Shown: positions 31,875 to 39,980, counted from the stretch's first letter. The stretch: 47,745 nt of DNA from Chitinophagales bacterium (GCA_947449695.1 CANFST010000018.1:1-47745), one strand, 5' to 3'. The notes: generated from the letters alone by a model not told the origin. A program made the numbers and translations.

Positions 31875-34242
31875 AATCGAAAAAAATCACAACAGCTTAT
31901 TGCTGAATAATCCAAGTTTTAAAAGATACTCGGGTAATGGAATTTCTGTTTCGGATATTGAAAAAAAATTGCCAGAGGTTTTATTCATCACTTCATTTCC
32001 TCCTCGTGAATGCGGCATTGCTACTTACTCACAGGATTTGGTAAAAGCATTAAACAATAAATTTCATCAGTCATTTAAAATTAGTTTGTGTGCTTTAGAA
32101 TCAGAAAATGAAAAACACAATTACGATGATGAGATAAAATATTTTCTAAACACCGACCATCAAAATTCGTTTGTTCGATTAGCCAATTCAATAAATCGGG
32201 ATGAAAATATTTGGATGGTTTTGGTGCAACATGAATTTGGTTTTTTTCAAAAAAATGAAAATGATTTTCAGCAATTGCTCAATGAAATCAATAAACCAAT
32301 TGTGATTGTGTTTCATACAGTTTTACCAACACCTGATAAATCCTTAAAATCAAAAGTGCTGCAAATAGCTGCCGAAGCTACTTTCATAGTGGTGATGACC
32401 AATACTTCATCGGATATTTTAACCAATGATTATGGCATTGTGAAAGAAAAAATTATTGTCATTCCGCATGGTACGCATTTGGTTTCGCCTGCTGATAAAG
32501 AAATTTTAAAAAGAAAATATCAAGTGGAAGGCAAAACAATTTTATCAACTTTTGGATTATTAAGTTCCGGAAAAAGTATTGAAACTACATTGAACGCATT
32601 GCCTGAAATTGTAAAAACAAATCCCGATGTTTTGTTTTTAATCATAGGCAAAACGCATCCATCGGTTGTGAAAAATGAAGGCGAAAAATATCGCAACATG
32701 CTGGAAGTAAAAGTGGCTGTATTGGGCTTAGAATCTAATGTTCGGTTCATCAATCAATTTTTACCGCTGCCAGTTTTATTGGATTATTTGCAGCTTACTG
32801 ATATTTATTTATTCACTTCAAAAGACCCGAATCAAGCTGTGAGTGGCACTTTTTCTTATGCCATCAGTTGCGGTTGTCCAGTGATATCAACGCCTATTCC
32901 ACATGCTCGTGAAGTTTTAAAGAATGATGCTGGGATAATTATTGATTTTGAAAATTCAGTTCAATTAGGTGTAGCTGTAAATGATTTATTGCACGATGAG
33001 CAGCTACGAAAAAATATTTCTTCCAATGGCTTGCACAGCATGGCTTCTACGGCTTGGGAAAATTCAGCAATTGCTCATGCACAATTGTTTTCAAAAATTT
33101 CTGAAGGTGAATGGAATTTGTACTACAAAGTGCCAGGCATAAATTTAGAACACATCAAAAAGATGACAACCGATTTCGGCATGATTCAATTTTCAATTAT
33201 TGCAGAGCCTGACATGAATTCAGGATATACCTTGGATGATAATGCCAGAGCAATGATTGCGCTTTGTCAGCATTATGAATTGACAAAAGATGAAAGCAAT
33301 TTAGAGAGCATTGCCATCTATTTAAACTTCATCAAACATTGTTTGCAACCCGAAGGATATTTTTTGAATTATGTAAATGCTGATAAAATTTTCACTGACC
33401 AAAATCATTCAACCAACCTTGCAGACTCGAATGGAAGAGCGATTTGGGCATTAGGCTATTTAATTTCATTGAATGAAATTTTACCAAATGAATTAACAGA
33501 AGAAGCAGAAATGATTTTACAAAAAGCATTTTTGAGTTTGAGTAAAATACATTCTACTCGTGCAATGGCTTTTGTCATCAAGGGTTTGCATTATTACAAC
33601 AGCAAAAATTATTCGGTGGAAAATGTTTTACTGATAAAAGAATTAGCCAACCGATTAGTGCAAATGTATCGCCACGAGGCCACTAAAGATTGGTTGTGGT
33701 TTGAAAGCTATTTAACTTACGCCAATAGCATTTTGCCAGAAGCCTTGCTGTGCGCTTATTTGGCGACCGAAGAAATTACTTACAAAGAAATCGCAAAAGC
33801 TTCTTTTGATTTCTTATTGTTTAAAACTTTTAGTGAAAATACATTGAATGTTATTTCAAATAAAAGCTGGATGAAAAAGGATGATGCACTCATCAGGAAA
33901 ATAAATGGTGGCGAACAGCCTATTGACGTGGCTTACACAATAATCGCTTTGAGTAAATTTTACAGTGTTTTTAAAGTAGAAGATTATTTTGCTAAAATTC
34001 AAACTGCATTTGACTGGTTTTTGGGTAACAATCATTTGCAACAAATCATTTACAATCCTGCAACTGGTGGCTGTTATGATGGATTAGAAGAAGATTATGT
34101 AAACTTGAATCAAGGAGCAGAATCAACGGTGAGTTATTTAATGGCTCGATTGACTTTGGAAAAATCTTTGCAGCAAAAACATAAATTAGAGAATCTAAAA
34201 TTCCAACCACTGAAAATGGTAAAGGAAATTGAATTGGTGTAA
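31864..34242 (+). CDS. two-domain protein: GT4 glycosyltransferase + alpha/alpha-toroid C-terminal domain
   Basis: 792 aa, twice the usual GT4 length. Residues about 30-420 are a GT-B glycosyltransferase: VLFITSFPPRECGIATYSQDLV, the Gly-rich second half (STFGLLSSGKSIETTLNALPEIV), and CPVISTPIPHAREVL with the acceptor-loop motif near 345-365. Residues about 430-790 are an all-helical domain with repeated aromatic/Leu patterns (YTLDDNARAMIALC, SNGRAIWALGYLI, WLWFESYLTYANSILPEALL), like a six-hairpin (alpha/alpha) glycosidase-type toroid. It is coupled to the GH130 gene by an 11-bp overlap. The sugar donor is not known; mannose is suggested only by the neighbour. Confidence 0.85.
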   Translation: MKIEIEKNHNSLLLNNPSFKRYSGNGISVSDIEKKLPEVLFITSFPPRECGIATYSQDLVKALNNKFHQSFKISLCALESENEKHNYDDEIKYFLNTDHQNSFVRLANSINRDENIWMVLVQHEFGFFQKNENDFQQLLNEINKPIVIVFHTVLPTPDKSLKSKVLQIAAEATFIVVMTNTSSDILTNDYGIVKEKIIVIPHGTHLVSPADKEILKRKYQVEGKTILSTFGLLSSGKSIETTLNALPEIVKTNPDVLFLIIGKTHPSVVKNEGEKYRNMLEVKVAVLGLESNVRFINQFLPLPVLLDYLQLTDIYLFTSKDPNQAVSGTFSYAISCGCPVISTPIPHAREVLKNDAGIIIDFENSVQLGVAVNDLLHDEQLRKNISSNGLHSMASTAWENSAIAHAQLFSKISEGEWNLYYKVPGINLEHIKKMTTDFGMIQFSIIAEPDMNSGYTLDDNARAMIALCQHYELTKDESNLESIAIYLNFIKHCLQPEGYFLNYVNADKIFTDQNHSTNLADSNGRAIWALGYLISLNEILPNELTEEAEMILQKAFLSLSKIHSTRAMAFVIKGLHYYNSKNYSVENVLLIKELANRLVQMYRHEATKDWLWFESYLTYANSILPEALLCAYLATEEITYKEIAKASFDFLLFKTFSENTLNVISNKSWMKKDDALIRKINGGEQPIDVAYTIIALSKFYSVFKVEDYFAKIQTAFDWFLGNNHLQQIIYNPATGGCYDGLEEDYVNLNQGAESTVSYLMARLTLEKSLQQKHKLENLKFQPLKMVKEIELV

Positions 34243-34243
34243 A

Positions 34244-34330
34244 GTGTGAATTATATAACTTCCTAAAATAGTTGTGTAATGGTCTATTCATCAATGTTTA
34301 CAATCTTTGCAGTGCAATATATCAATTGCA
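34244..34330 (+). promoter_or_regulatory. regulon element E12, -7 box and leader hairpin
   Basis: Element at 34244-34280 (GTGTGAATTATATAAC ... AGTTGTGTAAT), beginning two bases after the stop of the glycosyltransferase gene. -7 box AATCTTTG ending at 34309, 29 bp after the element. Leader hairpin TGCAAT 34313-34318, loop ATATCA, ATTGCA 34325-34330, another fully paired variant of the stem. Confidence 0.78.
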
Positions 34331-34336
34331 ACTACC

Positions 34337-34501
34337 ATGATTTCGTCCATAATTATTCTATCCGCTTTCGCTATTTTCTTACTCGTTTTAATCTTCAATA
34401 TTTATAAACCAATTCAACGCAGCAGAATTTTGCTGATGAGAATAAGTGCGATAAAAAGAAACAAAAAAGCATTTGCATTGCTTGAAATTCTTCCAAGTTG
34501 A
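34337..34501 (+). CDS. small single-helix membrane protein, 54 aa
   Basis: Reading from ATG 34337: a membrane helix (MISSIIILSAFAIFLLVLIF) and a basic cytoplasmic tail (PIQRSRILLMR, KRNKKAFALLE). A frame opening 30 bp upstream overlaps the leader hairpin, so the ATG at 34337, six bases after it, is preferred. It has its own complete promoter E12 and is closed off by E13, which is the best evidence that such a short gene is real. No family recognised. Confidence 0.7.
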   Translation: MISSIIILSAFAIFLLVLIFNIYKPIQRSRILLMRISAIKRNKKAFALLEILPS

Positions 34502-34524
34502 ATCATTTCAAATCTTCAAAAGAT

Positions 34525-34610
34525 GTGTGAATGATACAACATAAATGAAAAGTTGTGTAACGTTTAAAGTCTCACTCATAGCCACCTTTGCATCGCAACA
34601 ATTGTGTTGC
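34525..34610 (+). promoter_or_regulatory. regulon element E13, -7 box and leader hairpin
   Basis: Element at 34525-34561 (GTGTGAATGATACAAC ... AGTTGTGTAAC). -7 box CACCTTTG at 34583-34590, 29 bp after the element. Leader hairpin GCAAC 34595-34599, loop AATTGT, GTTGC 34606-34610. A 77-codon frame across this region (34545-34778) is not a gene. Confidence 0.83.
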
Positions 34611-34629
34611 AAAATAAAATTCAAACAAA

Positions 34630-35073
34630 ATGACAAAATCAATTTCAAAGATTGTTGCTACAATTTATTTAGCAGGAATTGTTGCCACCATCGGCTCAAA
34701 TGCTTACTCACAAAAGGTAAAGAAAGCTCAACAAAATGTTACTCAAGCCCAAAAAGATTTAGCAAAAGCAAATGCTGATTATTTAAAGGAAGTTGCTAAT
34801 TATAAAAAAGAATCGGCTGAAAAAATTGCTGCAAATGACAAAAGCGCAAAAGAATTTGAAGCACGAATTGCTTCGGAAAAAGCAGAAGCAAAAGCAGATT
34901 ATAAAGCGAAAATTTCTGCATTAGAATTGAAAAACAGCGACATGAAAAAACGTTTAGAAGATTACAAAGCTGATGGCAAAGACCAGTGGGAAAAATTCAA
35001 AGCAGAATTCAGTCATGATATGGATGAATTGGGAAGAGCGTTTAAAGATTTAACAGTTAGAAACACAAAATAG
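34630..35073 (+). CDS. coiled-coil envelope protein (paralogue of 8334-8777)
   Basis: 147 aa. The signal peptide (IVATIYLAGIVATIGSNAYSQ) is cleaner than in the paralogue, without a lipobox. The helix-rich body (KKAQQNVTQAQKDLAKANAD, then KIAANDKSAKEFEARIASEK) and the C-terminus HDMDELGRAFKDLTVRN match the other copy closely, with the same length. It is periplasmic by prediction, with a long charged coiled coil. It is followed after 6 bp by a barrel gene, as in the other copy, so the pair was duplicated together. It may link barrel and cell wall (inference). Confidence 0.82.
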   Translation: MTKSISKIVATIYLAGIVATIGSNAYSQKVKKAQQNVTQAQKDLAKANADYLKEVANYKKESAEKIAANDKSAKEFEARIASEKAEAKADYKAKISALELKNSDMKKRLEDYKADGKDQWEKFKAEFSHDMDELGRAFKDLTVRNTK

Positions 35074-35079
35074 AACAAC

Positions 35080-35781
35080 ATGAAAAAAATAATTTTAATT
35101 GCAGTCATTGCTGCCAGTATTACAAATATCACGAAAGCCCAAGACTACTCAACTCCAGCACCAACAGCAGTTATTGTTCCTTCCACAAATTATTCTGACA
35201 ACAGAACAGATTACAGAGATAGGATGTTATTTGGATTTAAAGGGGGTATCAACTACTCAAATGTTTATGACGCACAAGGAGACGCATTTAATGCGAAGGC
35301 TAAATTTGGTTTAGCTGCTGGTGCATTTGTCGCCATTCCGATTGGAAAATATGTAGGTATCCAACCTGAAGTTTTATTTTCTCAAAAAGGATTTCAAGCA
35401 ACTGGTAATATTCTGGGAAGTGGTTATAATTTCACTCGAACTTCAGATTACATCGACATCCCAATATTATTTTCTTTTAAGCCAACTGACTTTATTGCCA
35501 TCAATATTGGACCTCAATATTCTTATTTGTTTCATCAAACAGATGTGTTTGCCAATGCAACAACCAGTATTGCCCAAGAGCAAGAATTTGGAAATGAAAA
35601 CTTACGAAAAAATATGTTGTGCATCACTGGTGGAATAGATTTCACGATGAAACATTTTATTGTAGGCACAAGAGTAGGATGGGATTTACAGAACAATAAT
35701 GGTGATGGCACTTCAACAACACCACGATATAAAAATGTGTGGTTTCAAGCTACTATTGGATATAGATTTTACAACAATTAA
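35080..35781 (+). CDS. PorT-family outer membrane beta-barrel protein (paralogue of 8813-9496)
   Basis: 233 aa with a signal peptide (IILIAVIAASITNITKAQ). The barrel strands follow the same order as in the other copy: FGFKGGINYSNVYDAQGDAF, IQPEVLFSQKGFQATGNILG, SDYIDIPILFSF, AINIGPQYSYL and a final QATIGYRFYNN. An extra proline-rich stretch (STPAPTAVIVPS) follows the signal peptide. The ending Tyr-Asn-Asn is shared with the paralogue. It is an outer membrane protein of unknown function. Confidence 0.87.
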   Translation: MKKIILIAVIAASITNITKAQDYSTPAPTAVIVPSTNYSDNRTDYRDRMLFGFKGGINYSNVYDAQGDAFNAKAKFGLAAGAFVAIPIGKYVGIQPEVLFSQKGFQATGNILGSGYNFTRTSDYIDIPILFSFKPTDFIAINIGPQYSYLFHQTDVFANATTSIAQEQEFGNENLRKNMLCITGGIDFTMKHFIVGTRVGWDLQNNNGDGTSTTPRYKNVWFQATIGYRFYNN

Positions 35782-35791
35782 AACATAAAAA

Positions 35792-35947
35792 ATGAACAAT
35801 CTACTTTACATCATTGCAGTTATTCTTGTTATTGGCTGGGGCATTGGATTCATTGGATACAATGCTGGTGGCATCATTCATCTACTTTTAGTGATTGCAT
35901 TAATCGCAGTTATTCTTCGAATTATTCAAGGGAATAAAATCAGTTAA
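35792..35947 (+). CDS. lmo0937-family small membrane protein, 51 aa
   Basis: From ATG 35792 to TAA 35947. Two membrane helices (MNNLLYIIAVILVIGWGIGF and GGIIHLLLVIALIAVILRII) flank a short IGYNAGG loop. The pattern LLYIIAVILVIGWGIGF....GGIIHLLLVIAL matches the family of very short two-helix proteins named after Listeria lmo0937 (DUF5670). It starts 10 bp after the barrel gene's stop. The function is unknown, though such genes are usually seen beside stress genes. Confidence 0.88.
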   Translation: MNNLLYIIAVILVIGWGIGFIGYNAGGIIHLLLVIALIAVILRIIQGNKIS

Positions 35948-35958
35948 ACCAATCGAAA

Positions 35959-36270
35959 ATGAAAAAAATATTTTTAATTCTCGGTATCGCAATTTCGTTT
36001 TTAATCGCTTTGCCTAATTGTTCATTTGCTGAAAAGCCTTCAACAATTATAATTCCGACGCCTGAACAAACTGCAAAGGCAAAATCATTATTACTTCGAT
36101 TAGATGAAATCAACAACATGGACAAATCGAATTTAGATGCTTGTGATAAAAAAGAATTACGCATCGAAGTTCGTTCTATCAAGCAACAATTAAAATCAAT
36201 CAGTGGTGGTGTTTATTTATCAGCAGGTGCTGTCATCATTATTGTATTACTGTTGATTATCATTTTGTAA
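35959..36270 (+). CDS. small membrane protein with signal peptide and C-terminal helix, 103 aa
   Basis: Signal peptide (IFLILGIAISFLIALPNCSFA), a helical central part (PEQTAKAKSLLLRLDEINNMDKSNL, KKELRIEVRSIKQQLKSI), and a C-terminal membrane helix (GAVIIIVLLLIIIL) that ends the protein. The topology suggests a periplasmic loop anchored by its C-terminus in the inner membrane. No family is recognised with certainty, but the layout is common in Bacteroidota stress clusters. Confidence 0.72.
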   Translation: MKKIFLILGIAISFLIALPNCSFAEKPSTIIIPTPEQTAKAKSLLLRLDEINNMDKSNLDACDKKELRIEVRSIKQQLKSISGGVYLSAGAVIIIVLLLIIIL

Positions 36271-36316
36271 ATCAAGATTCAAACTATTCATTTAACAATT
36301 TAAACAAACAATAAAA

Positions 36317-36580
36317 ATGGAAAAAACAACAAACAATGCTGGTCAATTAATTGGCGCATTAGTATTAGGAGCTGCCGTAGGTGGCGCATTAGGAATTTTA
36401 TTTGCACCTGCAAAAGGTAGCGAAACCCGTAAGAAAATTTCTGCTCAAAGCGATGAATTAACTAGCGCTATGAAAGAAAAATTCAACGATTTTTTAGATG
36501 AATTAAAAGCAGAAGCAAACACTGCCACCGACAGAGCAACAGCAATGATGCATGACGGAAAAGCAAAAGTGGGTCTTTAA
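36317..36580 (+). CDS. YtxH-domain protein
   Basis: 87 aa. Membrane helix with small residues (QLIGALVLGAAVGGALGILFAP) then KGSETRKKISAQSDELTSAM, the conserved YtxH motif (FAPxKGxETRKKI), and a coiled tail. YtxH proteins are general stress proteins in Bacillus. It is 46 bp after the previous gene and before the holin-like gene. Confidence 0.92.
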   Translation: MEKTTNNAGQLIGALVLGAAVGGALGILFAPAKGSETRKKISAQSDELTSAMKEKFNDFLDELKAEANTATDRATAMMHDGKAKVGL

Positions 36581-36607
36581 AATTTTCATTCACCTTAAAC
36601 TGCTTAT

Positions 36608-36645
36608 GTATTTTTCTTCTTCAGTTAGGAGTTGGAGAGAAATAC
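36608..36645 (+). other. intercistronic hairpin
   Basis: Twelve-base arms (36608-36619 and 36634-36645; GTATTTTTCTTC with GGAGAGAAATAC) pair with two G-U wobbles around a 14-nt loop. No T run follows, so it is not a standard terminator. It lies between the YtxH and holin-like genes and may act as a processing or stabilising structure. Confidence 0.55.
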
Positions 36646-36673
36646 ATTTTGCGGTTTTAAAATTTCACAAAAA

Positions 36674-37012
36674 ATGACAAACGCAGAAAAAATATTTGAA
36701 CCGATATTTGATAAAGCACAAGCTTACACTAAAACCAGTTGCGATTTAATAAAACTGCAAATGCTAGATAAATCAGCATCTGTAGGGGCTAATATTTTTT
36801 CAAGGTTATTGTTATTGAGTTTGACTTTACTTTTTATTTTCTCATTGAGCATTGCAATTTCACTTTTAATTGGCGAAGCATTAGGCAAAACCTATTATGG
36901 ATTTTTTATTGTAACCGGGTTTTATTTCGTTGCCTCATTAGTTGTGTATTTAATTCATCCAGCCATTAAATCTTGCGTAAATAATTTTATCATTAAACAA
37001 TCTCAAAATTAA
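36674..37012 (+). CDS. phage-holin-family (Phage_holin_3_6-like) membrane protein
   Basis: 112 aa from ATG 36674; the upstream in-frame codons lie beyond a hairpin. A helical N-terminal third (EKIFEPIFDKAQAYTKTSC) is followed by two membrane helices (FSRLLLLSLTLLFIFSLSIAISLLIG and YYGFFIVTGFYFVASLVVYLI) and an ending HPAIKSCVNNFIIKQ. The layout matches the bacterial 'phage holin family' set often found next to YtxH genes in Bacteroidota; it is not evidence for a prophage. Confidence 0.8.
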   Translation: MTNAEKIFEPIFDKAQAYTKTSCDLIKLQMLDKSASVGANIFSRLLLLSLTLLFIFSLSIAISLLIGEALGKTYYGFFIVTGFYFVASLVVYLIHPAIKSCVNNFIIKQSQN

Positions 37013-37018
37013 TTTTCC

Positions 37019-37432
37019 ATGCAAAAAATCAATACTATAGATGAGTTGAAAGCCTGTATTCAAGAATTGAAATATCAACAAACCAAAGAATGGAACGAAT
37101 TGAAAGAAGAAACTTTTGTTGCTTACGAAAATCTAACACCGTTCAATATTTTAAAAACTACTTTACAAAAAACAGCAGCTTTACCAAATTTGAAAAACAC
37201 TTTAATAGATGCAGCTTTTGGTTTAACAGCTGGCTATCTTTCGAAAACTTTGCTGATTGGTGCTTCTAAGAATCCGATCAAAAACTTTATAGGAGCATTG
37301 ATGCAATTCGAAGTGGCTAATGTTGTTTCGCAAAACACGAACATTATAAAATTTATTGGCAAAAGAGCACTAACTTGGATGCAGAACAAATCCCACCACA
37401 TAAATACTTCCATAATTGATTCAAGAAAATAG
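37019..37432 (+). CDS. conserved hypothetical protein near the holin-like gene, 137 aa
   Basis: A helical N-terminal part with a charged stretch (TIDELKACIQELKYQQTKEW) is followed by a weakly hydrophobic pair of helices (LIDAAFGLTAGYLSKTLLIG, IGALMQFEVANVV) and a polar tail. It probably associates with the membrane together with the two proteins before it, as in known YtxH/holin/hypothetical triads. Its end overlaps the start region of the AI-2E permease gene by 17 bp. Confidence 0.75.
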   Translation: MQKINTIDELKACIQELKYQQTKEWNELKEETFVAYENLTPFNILKTTLQKTAALPNLKNTLIDAAFGLTAGYLSKTLLIGASKNPIKNFIGALMQFEVANVVSQNTNIIKFIGKRALTWMQNKSHHINTSIIDSRK

Positions 37433-38495
37433 AATTCCATTTTATGCAAGAGCAGCTTTGCTCTTCATTGCTTTGTTTGGTTTTATGTATGTGCTTTTTA
37501 TAGGCCAACATATTCTTATTCCAATAATCTTTGCCACCATTGTTGCTATTCTTTTGAATCCAGTGGTTAATTTTTTAGTGAATAAAAGAATCAACAAAAC
37601 TATCGCAATTTTTATTGCAGTCATTTTGGCCTTGATAATTTTATCTTTCATTTTTTATCTTATTGCATCGCAGGTGAGTATGTTTAGCGAAACCTATCCA
37701 CAACTAAAAGTAAAAATTTTAAAAACCGCTAACGAGTTGATTATATGGGCTTCACAGCGGTTTAATATCAAAACAGATAGAATAACAGATTGGTTAAAAA
37801 ATATGCAAACTGATGCGATTGACAATTTTGCTATCGGAGAAAGAATTTCGGAAGTAGGAAGTATTTTGTTGATGATAACTTTATTTCCAGTGTACGTTTT
37901 TTTGATTTTATCTTATAAAACTTTGTTGCAAGAATTTGTTCGTCGTTTGTTCAGAGCCGAACATCAAACTACTGTTGCTGATATTTTAAACAGTACCAAA
38001 ACCATTGTGCAGAGCTACTTGACAGGTTTATTTTTTGAAATGATGATTGTGGCAGCTTTGAATTCTTTAGGTTTATTGTTGCTTGGAATTCCTTATGCAA
38101 TCATACTAGGAATTCTTGGTGCTGTGTTAAACATTGTGCCTTATATCGGTGGAATAATTGCCATCGCGTTGCCTATGATCATTGCTTTTGTGACAAAAGA
38201 TTCTACCACTTATCCTATTCTTGTTTTAGCAATTTATGTTGCTATTCAATTTGTTGATAATCACTATATCATTCCGCATATTGTTGCTAAAAGAGTAAAA
38301 ATAAATGCACTGGTTTCGGTAGTTGTAGTGCTGATTGGTGAAGCATTGTGGGGCATACCAGGCATGTTTTTATCCATACCATTAACCGCTATTTTAAAAG
38401 TCGCTTTCGATAATATTGATGACCTAAAACCTTGGGGTTATTTGCTGGGCAATGTTGTACCTGTTATTCGAAAACCTATTTTCAGAAAAAAATAG
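37416..38495 (+). CDS. AI-2E family transporter (PerM-like permease)
   Basis: 359 aa if the TTG at 37416 is the start; no ATG gives the complete first helix. About eight membrane helices are arranged as in TqsA/PerM: two at 9-50, another at 60-80, a soluble segment (about 85-150), then five more with the family signatures GIPYAIILGILGAVLNIVPYIGG and VDNHYIIPHIVAKRVKINALV, and a last GEALWGIPGMFLSIPLTAILKVAFDN. Members export small molecules or act as Na+/H+ antiporters; substrate is unknown. It is the last gene of the E13 unit. The TTG start and overlap with the previous gene suggest low or coupled expression. Confidence 0.9.
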   Translation: MIQENRIPFYARAALLFIALFGFMYVLFIGQHILIPIIFATIVAILLNPVVNFLVNKRINKTIAIFIAVILALIILSFIFYLIASQVSMFSETYPQLKVKILKTANELIIWASQRFNIKTDRITDWLKNMQTDAIDNFAIGERISEVGSILLMITLFPVYVFLILSYKTLLQEFVRRLFRAEHQTTVADILNSTKTIVQSYLTGLFFEMMIVAALNSLGLLLLGIPYAIILGILGAVLNIVPYIGGIIAIALPMIIAFVTKDSTTYPILVLAIYVAIQFVDNHYIIPHIVAKRVKINALVSVVVVLIGEALWGIPGMFLSIPLTAILKVAFDNIDDLKPWGYLLGNVVPVIRKPIFRKK

Positions 38496-38508
38496 TGCTC
38501 TATAAAAA

Positions 38509-38599
38509 GTGTGAATGATACAATTTTTTGAAAAAGTTGTGTAACGCTTTATCCTTGATTGTATCAGAATTTTGTTGAGTGATAATCCTATCACAACAA
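38509..38599 (+). promoter_or_regulatory. regulon element E14, -7 box and leader hairpin
   Basis: Element at 38509-38545 (GTGTGAATGATACAAT ... AGTTGTGTAAC). -7-like box GAATTTTG ending at 38574, 29 bp after the element. A larger leader hairpin follows: TTGTTG (38572-38577), bulged A, GTGATA 38579-38584, loop ATCC, TATCAC 38589-38594, AACAA to 38599. Confidence 0.8.
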
Positions 38600-38608
38600 A
38601 ATCATTTT

Positions 38609-38788
38609 ATGAAAACACTTTCTTTTCCACCAGCAGTTTATTTAATCACGTTGATGGTTGTACTTTTTTTTTCGTCTTGTTGTTATGAACGTCCGGGTGG
38701 TTATGATACGCATCGCCGAATGGGTTGGCACCATCATCAACGAAATGTAATAGTAGTGCATCCTGGTGGCGAAGTAAGACCGAGATAA
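38609..38788 (+). CDS. small lipoprotein, 59 aa
   Basis: ATG 38609 follows the leader hairpin directly. The N-terminus is a signal peptide (LITLMVVLFFSSCCYERP) with a lipobox-like ending SSCC, so the mature protein is a lipid-anchored basic peptide rich in His and Arg (HRRMGWHHHQRN, VRPR). Metal binding is possible. It is followed 43 bp later by the large DUF6600-type gene. No family recognised. Confidence 0.7.
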   Translation: MKTLSFPPAVYLITLMVVLFFSSCCYERPGGYDTHRRMGWHHHQRNVIVVHPGGEVRPR

Positions 38789-38831
38789 ATACAGTTTCAA
38801 AATTCAATTCTTCAAAAAATAATTTTCAAAA

Positions 38832-39980
38832 ATGAAATTCAAAAACATTTTTTTATGCGTTGCATTTAGTATCTCATCATTAACATTTTCTAAAAAAATA
38901 ATGGCGCAAGAAGTGGCAGTTAATTTTCAAGTATTTTATGATGAACTTTCGCCTTATGGCACTTGGGTTAATAATCCTGAATATGGTTATGTGTGGCGAC
39001 CTAATGTAGAAGCTGGTTTTCAGCCCTATTCTACCAATGGTTATTGGGTTTATACCGAAAATGGTTGGACATGGGTTTCCAATTATTCATGGGGTTGGGC
39101 ACCGTTTCATTATGGTCGTTGGTATTACGATGACATGTATGGTGCTATGTGGATTCCTGATAATGAATGGGGTCCAGGTTGGGTAACTTGGCGGCAGTCA
39201 GAAGGGTATTATGGTTGGGCAGCAATGAGTCCGGGTATGACTTATGGAATGACGTATGGCGGCGATTATCACGAACATCATCATCACTGGACATTTGTTC
39301 ACAGTCATGATTTTGGTAGAACTGACATCACACATTATTATACAAGTCGTGCTGAAAATGTTACAATCATCAATAACACTACTGTTATTAATAATCCACG
39401 ATTAGATGATGCACATCATGTAAATTATAATGGCGGTCCAAATCATGAAGAGGTAGAAAAAAGAAGTGGGCAAAAATTTCAGGTTGCTGAAATTAAGGCG
39501 AACGATAAGCCGAGTGAAAAATTTGAAAACAATCAATTGCATTTATACAGACCAGCAATTCAAAAAAATATTTCAACAGACCGTAAACCAATGCCTGCTA
39601 AGGTTTCGAGCAGAACCGAATTAACACCAATTTCTGTAAAAGCAATTGCAACTTCACCACAAAAATCAAATCAAGTTGAACCTATACATGCAAAGCCAGC
39701 GGCAAATCAACCGCAAAATTTTCCTCGACAACATACTGCCCCAAACATTCAACCACGTCAACAAAGTTCGCCAACACCGCAACAAAATAATAATGCTGAA
39801 AAGCAACCGCCGCATAATTCGCAACCAGCTATGCAGCCACATCAGCAAGCGCAGCCACCACGAAGTGCACCAACTCAACAGCAGCAGCCTCGACAACAAG
39901 CACCACATCAATCATCTGCACCTATACAACAAAATCGTCCGCCGCAGAATATGGGTGGCGAAGAACATCGCCCGCATTAG
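38832..39980 (+). CDS. tryptophan-rich DUF6600-like secreted protein with WxxGxW-type repeats
   Basis: 382 aa. Signal peptide (IFLCVAFSISSLTFSKKIMA), then a domain (about 30-140) dense in aromatic residues and repeated WxP/WGWAPFHYGRWYYDD-like motifs (FYDELSPYGTWVNNPEYGYVW, GWTWVSNYSWGWAPFHYGRW, WGPGWVTWR). The C-terminal 100 residues are Gln/Pro/His-rich and disordered (for example PRQHTAPNIQPRQQ). Similar proteins are secreted or periplasmic, of unknown function. It is the second gene of the E14 unit. Confidence 0.85.
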   Translation: MKFKNIFLCVAFSISSLTFSKKIMAQEVAVNFQVFYDELSPYGTWVNNPEYGYVWRPNVEAGFQPYSTNGYWVYTENGWTWVSNYSWGWAPFHYGRWYYDDMYGAMWIPDNEWGPGWVTWRQSEGYYGWAAMSPGMTYGMTYGGDYHEHHHHWTFVHSHDFGRTDITHYYTSRAENVTIINNTTVINNPRLDDAHHVNYNGGPNHEEVEKRSGQKFQVAEIKANDKPSEKFENNQLHLYRPAIQKNISTDRKPMPAKVSSRTELTPISVKAIATSPQKSNQVEPIHAKPAANQPQNFPRQHTAPNIQPRQQSSPTPQQNNNAEKQPPHNSQPAMQPHQQAQPPRSAPTQQQQPRQQAPHQSSAPIQQNRPPQNMGGEEHRPH

